A stretch of DNA of 11,546 bases, taken from CAYFJO01 sp964343305 (GTDB lineage: Bacteria; Planctomycetota; Planctomycetia; Pirellulales; Pirellulaceae). Shown one piece after another: positions 7,501 through 11,546 of this stretch. Made by a program: the position numbers and the translations under genes. The stretch is from the NCBI GenBank assembly GCA_964343305.1, contig CAYFJO010000347.1, positions 1-11,546 of the forward strand, in the 5' to 3' direction. The notes under the pieces were generated by a model that was not told where the DNA came from, searched no databases, and saw only the letters and a program-made list of their open reading frames with translations. Each line of letters starts with the position of its first letter. The stretch's first letter is position 1.

Positions 7501-7911
7501 GAAAGCAATTCCTACGGGCTCGTCAAAGCGAGTCGATTTCGTTTTCGCATCGTACTGCTGAATCGTCGCGATGACCTGAAAATGAGTTGGACTTGTCGGA
7601 TCGGCATCAATCACACTGACCGAATCCGAAACGTGATTCGAAACCCAAATCTCCTTTCCATCGGGCCGAACAGCAACACTCACCGGATCGATGCCAACGC
7701 TGACGCGAGCCACGATCTTGCGAGTCTTCGCGTCAATCACATCGACCGTGTCGGACGGCGTGTTCACGACCAAGACACGGCCATCACTGACGGCAATCGG
7801 CGATGCGTGCGGACTCACGAACGTCGGGTGTCCGGCTTCACGCAGTTGAGCCCGAACGACGCTTTGGCCCAGCAATGCTGTGAGAGTCAACGCGATTGAA
7901 AATCGTGTCAT
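4597..7911 (-). CDS. Exported YVTN beta-propeller / di-heme cytochrome c / Ig-like / ankyrin-repeat fusion protein
   Basis: This 1104-residue protein probably acts in the periplasm in electron transfer or peroxidase-like redox chemistry; no substrate can be named. Residues 1-21 are a signal peptide ending VVRAQ. Residues about 35-425 are YVTN-type propeller repeats (blades such as GRVLVVNTPSDTVDVIDAKT). Two CxxCH haem sites follow, C465-H469 and C629-H633, 164 residues apart, with PYHWDG (508-513) between them; this arrangement fits the MauG/cytochrome c peroxidase family. About 745-925 is beta-rich, ending in an Ig/IPT-like unit. About 945-1048 holds three ankyrin repeats, two clear (GSTPLSTAALHGQFDIAKYL and GNTPLHVAAFLCRADIVKLL). 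The tail is charged and ends in KDKK. The start at 7911 is preferred to upstream ATGs because GAGGA lies eight bases upstream and the signal peptide begins there. A 68-bp palindromic element encodes residues 778-800. The gene is divergent from 8216-10123. Confidence 0.92.
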   Translation of the reverse strand: MTRFSIALTLTALLGQSVVRAQLREAGHPTFVSPHASPIAVSDGRVLVVNTPSDTVDVIDAKTRKIVARVSVGIDPVSVAVRPDGKEIWVSNHVSDSVSVIDADPTSPTHFQVIATIQQYDAKTKSTRFDEPVGIAFASNDKAYVALSSENQVAVINVATREVTKRLTITAQDPRAIAVRGDRLYVIPFESNNKTQLSGGNKIDGDLVTFNAWEHSIRVNNVLSLGHVVDIVKHPKVLDRDLYVFDTKSDKLVNTIDTLGTLLYGLTIDSKGRVYIAQTDARNDANGRSGTKKHGLKELGNRAFLNQITSVGVGWNSVGNPRNGRDGVPTYFDLEPLPPKQPEKGEALATPFAIQISDDDSTLIVSAAGSDKLFTVDARNGSVLGRVDVGAVPRGIALESANGKPSRAWVFNAVENSVSLVDLIDTSRPKVVDTIPLKDPTHPAVKRGRIAFNTASASTTGTFSCASCHPDGHTDQLLWVLKTPIVTGGNQIMPRSTMPIRGLLDTAPYHWDGIPGDPYGGNNSANIHGSDKPNSSRDDPTSTTRHLIDGSLASTMAMVGDETVNDEGKAGALTAAQRDDMATFLLSVPYPPAQRRAYDNVVSDQAEQGFKLFHIDGDLDPTKSRPNVCGNCHRMPFLVSTNTPGTGMDAPTWRGAYDRFLILPQGRLNIIDFGFYARVAERGQSERSIWQFSWAGRRRFDPVWDMVLEGSTGYSGSFARQVTLNKTAAQDDLTADLLNALEQSANEGAIVLEGEGVLINGTKSSPIRLQFTDSDYLVAEVAKTSELSKDPPELLASSATFPRSKLLELTSSGKLVATLTGRHGARADIEHPQPAIWTLGPIERQRGRQRFPILHNDNHSMSISGRHLHQDARVIVDGRRVPGSVMLEDNERVVVKLDKLPPVGMHLVQLQNPDGLFSNDFIFHFTNDAEAAAELKRSIDEAHVDFREGLARVIARGDLDGTKEILRQQARRINERKPDGGSTPLSTAALHGQFDIAKYLIERGAKVDGTNTDGNTPLHVAAFLCRADIVKLLLEKGASVQTKNHRGETSVDVVSPAWSKGLADFYTTIGNGTGQKLDLNRIEQERPKIVQLLRGHAANQKDKK
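5513..5580. repeat. 68-bp double-hairpin (REP/BIME-like) element inside the cytochrome gene
   Basis: Two 25-base terminal units in inverted orientation (5513-5537, and the complement of 5580-5556) flank an 18-base centre. Both begin GTAGC and share the core TCGCCAAGA. Each unit is itself a perfect hairpin: CCGAACTC/GAGTTCGG around GCCAA, and CTGAAGTC/GACTTCAG around TTGGC. The units differ at four positions, and these form two compensatory base-pair changes, so the fold is kept. The element is read through in frame as V778 to T800 of the host protein (including AEVAKTSELSKDPPELLASS). It has no transposase and resembles short non-autonomous palindromic repeats. Its family name is unknown to me. 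Confidence 0.8.
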
Positions 7912-7919
7912 TTGTTCTA

Positions 7920-7924
7920 TCCTC
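7920..7924 (-). promoter_or_regulatory. Ribosome binding site deciding the start of the cytochrome fusion gene
   Basis: GAGGA on the minus strand is eight bases before the ATG at 7911. It overlaps the alternative in-frame ATG at 7926, which has no comparable site of its own. This favours 7911, where the signal peptide begins, over longer reading frames that reach 8121. Confidence 0.65.
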
Positions 7925-8048
7925 ATCCAATGTGTTCCGGCGTGTCCTACAGTTTGACATCCGAAATAACTTTGTGAAACTCCATGTCCGGCACGTCGTT
8001 CACGTTTGATGGAACGACTGCATTCGCATGGCAGCGCGGGCGGTGCCG

Positions 8049-8078
8049 ACTTCCGAAGTTTTCTTAGACTTCGGAAGT
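8049..8078. repeat. Perfect 10-bp inverted repeat in the divergent promoter region
   Basis: ACTTCCGAAG (8049-8058) and CTTCGGAAGT (8069-8078) are exact reverse complements separated by TTTTCTTAGA. The symmetric position between two divergent genes fits an operator, but a hairpin or a palindromic repeat is equally possible. The 12-mer ACTTCGGAAGTT at 8068-8079 recurs at 10314-10325 on the other side of the 8216-10123 gene. Confidence 0.6.
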
Positions 8079-8215
8079 TAGTTTTCTCGCAATTCACGAC
8101 TGCCATAGAAAATGGCCACACACCGTGATGATCGTCGTTTGATTTCCTGCTCTCGTCACTTTAAGCTGGGGCGCTGTGAGTGCATTGACCCGCGAAATCT
8201 TGTAAGGACTGTAGG

Positions 8216-10123
8216 ATGCGAATTCGAGTTGGTTGTTTCCTTTTATTGCTTATTGCGATCCCCGCGACTCGCGCCGCTGAGTTTGCTGGCAAGCAGACTG
8301 AATGGCAAGGGTTTGACCGTTACGATTTTATGGTCGATGGCCGACGTTGCTGGGTTGTGACGCCGAAGTCCGCTGCCGAAGGCCGGCCGTGGGTTTGGCG
8401 AGCCCGGTTCTTCGGACACGAACCGCAAGCGGACATCGCGCTTTTGCGCGAAGGTTTTCATCTGGCGTATTGCGACGTCGCGGGGATGTTCGGCAGTCCG
8501 CGTGCCGTCGAACATTGGAACGCGTTCTACCAAGTCATGACGAAAGAGCACGGCCTGGCGAAGCGCCCCGCGCTGGAAGGGATGAGCCGAGGTGGCTTGA
8601 TCATTTTTAACTGGGCAGCGGCCAATCCGGATCAAGTCGCTTGCCTATACGCCGATGCGCCAGTGTGCGATTTCAAAAGCTGGCCCGGCGGCAAGGGAAA
8701 TGGTCAAGGCGGTGGCGGAGCGTGGAAGCAGTGTTTGAATGCGTACGGTCTCTCGGAAGCCGACGCGTTAACTTACCAACACAATCCGATCGACAACCTC
8801 AAACCACTCGCCGATGCGGGTGTACCGTTGCTGCACGTTGTGGGCGATGCCGACGTCGTCGTGCCGGTTGAGGAAAATACCGCCATCATCGAAGCCCGTT
8901 ACACAAAGCTGGGAGGTTCGATCCAGGTAATTCACAAACCGGATGTCGGCCATCATCCACACTCTTTGAAAGACCCCGCGCCGATTGTCGCGTTTGTCTT
9001 GAAGCACACTCGGCCCAACGTACGACTTCGCGGCAACTTGAACAACTCACGAATTCGTTTTGAATTGCGGAAGAAGGGGCACATCGCCTTTATCGGCGGC
9101 TCGATCACCGAAATGAATGGCTACCGGCCGATGGTTTGCGATGATTTAGAACAGCGATTTCCTGAAACGGAGTTTACGTTTGTCAACGCTGGCATTTCAT
9201 CCACATGTTCGACGACAGGCGCGTTTCGGTTGTCCGACGATGTGCTGAGCAAGGGCCCGATCGACGTGCTCTTTGTCGAGTTCGCCGTCAACGACGACCA
9301 AGATGCGGGGCACACGCGACCGGAGTGTATTCGCGGCATGGAAGGAATTGTGCATCAAGCGCGGCGGCACAATCCAGACATCGATATTGTGATGACACAC
9401 TTCGTCAATCCCGGCATGTTGGCGCAACTGCAAGCCGGTAAGACGCCGTTGTCGATGCGTGCGCACAGCGACGTGGCGAGGCATTACAACGTGTCGACGA
9501 TTCATTTGGCCAAAGAAGTTGCCGAGCAAATCAGCGATGGCAAAATCACCTGGCAACAATTCGGTGGCACGCATCCCAAGCCGTTTGGCAACCGAATTTG
9601 TGCCGACATGATCGACGAATTGCTCGACAAGGCGTGGCGCGAAGAGGTGTTAAAAAACGCCAAGCCCGTCGCGCATGCCATGCCCGTGCAGCCTCTGGAC
9701 GCGTTGCATTACGGCAACGGGCGTTTTGTTGATCTTTCGCAGGCGAAGCTGGAATCCGGTTGGGAGATCAAGACGCCGGATTGGAAAGCGATACCGGGCA
9801 GCAAACGATCTCGCTTTACGAGCATTGCGATGCTGTGCGCCGATCGGCCTGGAGCGGAATTCACCTTGAAGTTCACCGGAACGGCCGTAGGTGTATACGT
9901 GGTCGCTGGGCCTGATGCTGGTATCTTGGAAGTGCGAGTGGACGACGGCGAGTTTCAGCCGGTCAACCTGTATCATCGGTTTAGCAAGGGGCTGCATTAT
10001 CCACGCACGGTCATGTGCGCAGCGAATCTGCCAACCGGCGAGCACGTGCTGGCCGCGCGCATCGCCAAAGACAGCACTGGTGGCGGTCGCGCCGTTCGGA
10101 TCATGAAGTTTGTGGCAAATTGA
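8216..10123 (+). CDS. Exported two-hydrolase fusion: alpha/beta-hydrolase, SGNH-type esterase, C-terminal beta-sandwich
   Basis: This 635-residue protein probably removes ester groups (such as acetyl) from polysaccharides outside the cytoplasm; the substrate is unknown. Residues 1-20 are a signal peptide (CFLLLLIAIPATRA). About 30-265 is an alpha/beta-hydrolase: nucleophile S124 in GMSRG, acid D211 or D213 in VVGDADVVVP, base H246 or H247 in DVGHHPH. About 287-480 is an SGNH/GDSL hydrolase: block I GGSIT with S296, block II G326, block III N359 in FAVND, block V H453 in GTHP. The Asp normally three residues before that His is replaced by G450, so this site may work as a Ser-His dyad, use another acid, or be inactive. 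About 495-635 is a beta-sandwich, similar to jelly-roll domains attached to carbohydrate esterases. AAGGA (8203-8207) supports the start. It stands alone, divergent from the cytochrome gene and convergent with the ABC permease gene. Confidence 0.9.
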   Translation: MRIRVGCFLLLLIAIPATRAAEFAGKQTEWQGFDRYDFMVDGRRCWVVTPKSAAEGRPWVWRARFFGHEPQADIALLREGFHLAYCDVAGMFGSPRAVEHWNAFYQVMTKEHGLAKRPALEGMSRGGLIIFNWAAANPDQVACLYADAPVCDFKSWPGGKGNGQGGGGAWKQCLNAYGLSEADALTYQHNPIDNLKPLADAGVPLLHVVGDADVVVPVEENTAIIEARYTKLGGSIQVIHKPDVGHHPHSLKDPAPIVAFVLKHTRPNVRLRGNLNNSRIRFELRKKGHIAFIGGSITEMNGYRPMVCDDLEQRFPETEFTFVNAGISSTCSTTGAFRLSDDVLSKGPIDVLFVEFAVNDDQDAGHTRPECIRGMEGIVHQARRHNPDIDIVMTHFVNPGMLAQLQAGKTPLSMRAHSDVARHYNVSTIHLAKEVAEQISDGKITWQQFGGTHPKPFGNRICADMIDELLDKAWREEVLKNAKPVAHAMPVQPLDALHYGNGRFVDLSQAKLESGWEIKTPDWKAIPGSKRSRFTSIAMLCADRPGAEFTLKFTGTAVGVYVVAGPDAGILEVRVDDGEFQPVNLYHRFSKGLHYPRTVMCAANLPTGEHVLAARIAKDSTGGGRAVRIMKFVAN

Positions 10124-10331
10124 TCAACGACTCGTACTCGCATGGCCAGATTAGACCATCGAGTTGCTAAAACGTTGTCGCGACCAAGGTAAGCCCTTTT
10201 TCTTGCAACTGGTTTTGTGCGACCGTACTATCCGAATGTTGCTCGGGCTCAATCCTTCGAACCGTATCCCCACGCGAAGATTAGGCTCCCCCCAGTTGCA
10301 TTGCATCGTTCAAACTTCGGAAGTTGCCGTC
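10124..10331. other. Convergent intergenic region
   Basis: These 208 bases lie between two converging genes. No gene and no strong intrinsic terminator with a T-run was found for either. The only structure noted is a 13-base palindrome at 10313-10325, just beyond the permease stop. Confidence 0.55.
10313..10325. repeat. 13-base palindrome AACTTCGGAAGTT
   Basis: AACTTC and GAAGTT flank a central G. Twelve of its bases repeat exactly the right side of the inverted repeat at 8049-8079. It lies six bases beyond the stop codon of the permease gene and may contribute to weak termination. It could also be a member of the same short palindromic family. Confidence 0.5.
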
Positions 10332-11447
10332 TTACGATTGCCAGCCGCGGTGTTGGAAAAGGCTGGCAGCGGTGGTGGACCAGAAGAATGCGAGGGTCAC
10401 CAGCAGCAAAAGTGGCAGGCCGAGTAGTTGTCCGCCGGTGTCCATTGCCGTGCGAAGCAAATTGACCGCGTGGTTTTCGAACGTGACGAGTTGGATGACA
10501 CGGAAGATCGGGAATTGGGCGGACAAGAAAAACAGAATCCCGCCACCAAGCATGTAGCAAAACATCAACATGCTGGCTTGGGCTTGTGTCTTGGTGAGCG
10601 ACGCGATGATCGTTCCAACCGAAAGCCACGCCGTGCCGACGCAAGTCAAAACGAGCCAGACTTTCGAGTCAATCGCGGCTGTCGGTTTGACAATGCCGAG
10701 GATGATTGCCGAGACAGACAGACCAAGTATCAAATGGAAGATGAATCGGGCGGCGAGCAATTCGAAAACGCTGGCTGGCGAAAGGGCCAAGGCCGACAAT
10801 GTGCCGCGCTCGCGATCTTCGGCGCTGAATGACACAAACAAATGGCAGCAGGTGAAAAACTGAACGGCGAGCAACAGCATCGTCGCGATCAGTTCGATGT
10901 TCAATTGATCCGCCGCGGTAGTGCGGATCATCGATGCCATGTTGGACTGCTGTGTGTTGGCGTGCGGCGCGAAGTACACTTCGTAGCGGACCGATTGCGA
11001 ACTGAATTGTTTCCAAGTGGCCCAGAACCAAGCGGCCGATGGTGTGATCGACTCGTATTCGCCGATTGGGAAGTGATAAATCACTGGTGCCTTGAAGCGG
11101 CCTTGGCTGAGCGCGTTGTAAGGCGGCAGTTCGATGGCACACTCATTGCCGGCGATTGCTAACTCTCCGTCGTCGCCCAGCAGGTCTTCTTTCGCCACGA
11201 CTTGAATTGACGGATTCGATGGCTCGTTGTTGCTCAGATATTCGATCCACGGCGATTCGGTCCACTCCTTGGAATAGACGATCCAACACGTTTGCCCGCC
11301 CTGGTCTGCTGCCGGATCCGTCCAGCTCAACGAGACCAACAGTGCGATCACCGTCAGCAAGCCGAGCAACATCACCGCGCCAGGATTCTTGCGCAATCGC
11401 AGGAACTCTTTGCCAAGCAAGATTCGAAGCATGCCGGGTCGGATCAT
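10332..11447 (-). CDS. ABC-2 type transporter permease
   Basis: This 371-residue inner-membrane protein is probably the membrane half of an ABC exporter. The substrate is unknown. Residues 1-23 are basic and cytoplasmic (LGKEFLRLRKNP), followed by TM1 at about 24-41. A large extracytoplasmic domain at about 42-182 follows. About five more membrane segments lie at 183-207, 233-253, 262-284, 288-309 and 340-360. The loop SAEDRERGTLSALALSPAS after TM2 matches the conserved coupling region of ABC-2 permeases (E-R-G-T-L...L-SP). This layout (one N-terminal TM, big outer loop, cluster of five) is that of the family. The ATG at 11447 overlaps the TGA of the upstream ATPase gene (ATGA), implying translational coupling. 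AGG lies seven bases upstream. An alternative start at 11432 has no ribosome binding site. Such pairs serve in export of antibiotics, lipids, polysaccharides or sodium, and nothing here picks one. Confidence 0.9.
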   Translation of the reverse strand: MIRPGMLRILLGKEFLRLRKNPGAVMLLGLLTVIALLVSLSWTDPAADQGGQTCWIVYSKEWTESPWIEYLSNNEPSNPSIQVVAKEDLLGDDGELAIAGNECAIELPPYNALSQGRFKAPVIYHFPIGEYESITPSAAWFWATWKQFSSQSVRYEVYFAPHANTQQSNMASMIRTTAADQLNIELIATMLLLAVQFFTCCHLFVSFSAEDRERGTLSALALSPASVFELLAARFIFHLILGLSVSAIILGIVKPTAAIDSKVWLVLTCVGTAWLSVGTIIASLTKTQAQASMLMFCYMLGGGILFFLSAQFPIFRVIQLVTFENHAVNLLRTAMDTGGQLLGLPLLLLVTLAFFWSTTAASLFQHRGWQS

Positions 11448-11546
11448 GTGTAAGCCTGCCCTGTGATTTTGAGGAACACGTCGTCGAAATGAAAATCCTC
11501 GCTGCGCAGTCGCACGTTGTCGGCGTTGCGAACGATCGCGGCGAGC
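11444..11546 (-). CDS. ABC transporter ATP-binding subunit, C-terminal 33 residues
   Basis: The minus-strand frame entering from the right edge ends LRSEDFHFDDVFLKITG plus QAYT and a TGA at 11446-11444. The FDDVFLKITG ending is typical of the C-terminus of ATP-binding subunits of ABC-2 exporters (usually L-E-D-V-F-L-x-L-T-G). The stop overlaps the permease ATG by four bases, so both are in one operon, ATPase first. Walker motifs lie outside the window, so the assignment rests on the tail and its neighbour. Confidence 0.75.
   Translation of the reverse strand, partial: LAAIVRNADNVRLRSEDFHFDDVFLKITGQAYT

Larger units (their letters stand above)
7912..8215. other. Divergent intergenic region
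   Basis: These 304 bases lie between two outward-facing starts and must hold both promoters. I see a perfect inverted repeat at 8049-8078 in the centre, 138 bases from each start codon. A TTGACA on the plus strand (7954-7959) has no -10 partner at proper spacing. No small gene was recognised. Confidence 0.6.

Noticed and set aside
7210..7899. Plus-strand open frame of 229 codons opposite the beta-propeller
   Set aside because: Arg/Asp/Asn-rich translation with no domain features; it is the complement of a well-supported gene.
7954..7959. TTGACA on the plus strand, a consensus -35 box
   Set aside because: No acceptable -10 element 16-18 bases downstream, and it is 250 bases from the plus-strand gene.
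7912..8121. 70-codon N-terminal extension of the cytochrome fusion gene, starting at 8121 or at the ATG at 7926
   Set aside because: The extension is rich in Arg, Ser and Cys, includes the intergenic inverted repeat, and would bury the signal peptide. GAGGA and the signal peptide point to 7911.

Overview
The window looks like chromosomal DNA from a planctomycete, probably a Pirellula/Rhodopirellula-type lineage. The main reasons are two DUF1559 proteins with a prepilin-type N-terminus (the RRGFTLVELLVVIAIIG signature), a secreted LamG-like plus hydrazine-synthase-alpha-like protein, a YVTN-propeller/di-heme cytochrome c fusion, and a large secreted esterase fusion. The lineage call is by protein style only. 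No RNA gene, CRISPR array or transposase was seen.

Layout, left to right. 1-1255 (-) is the N-terminal 418 residues of a secreted protein that runs off the left edge. 1256-1674 is non-coding. 1507-2993 and 3035-4531 are two copies of a tandem duplication of about 1.5 kb. Each copy carries a candidate promoter, a strong ribosome binding site, a DUF1559 gene on the minus strand (1675-2826 and 3202-4365) and an intrinsic terminator. 4597-7911 (-) encodes a 1104-residue exported protein: beta-propeller, two CxxCH haem sites, an Ig/IPT-like sandwich, then ankyrin repeats at the C-terminus. Inside that gene, in frame, lies a 68-bp double-hairpin element (5513-5580) with inverted 25-nt ends. 7912-8215 is a divergent intergenic region with a long perfect inverted repeat. 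8216-10123 (+) encodes a 635-residue exported protein joining an alpha/beta-hydrolase, an SGNH-type hydrolase and a C-terminal beta-sandwich. 10332-11447 (-) is an ABC-2 type permease whose start overlaps by 4 bp the stop of an ATP-binding subunit (11444-11546) cut by the right edge.

How the genes fit together. The ATPase and permease form one operon and together should make an exporter. The other genes look like separate transcription units for exported proteins: surface pseudopilin-like proteins, a redox protein and an esterase. I see no evidence that they form one pathway. The most unusual items are the palindromic element inside the cytochrome gene, the periplasmic ankyrin fusion, and the two DUF1559 copies, whose ends are nearly identical at DNA level while their middles have diverged.
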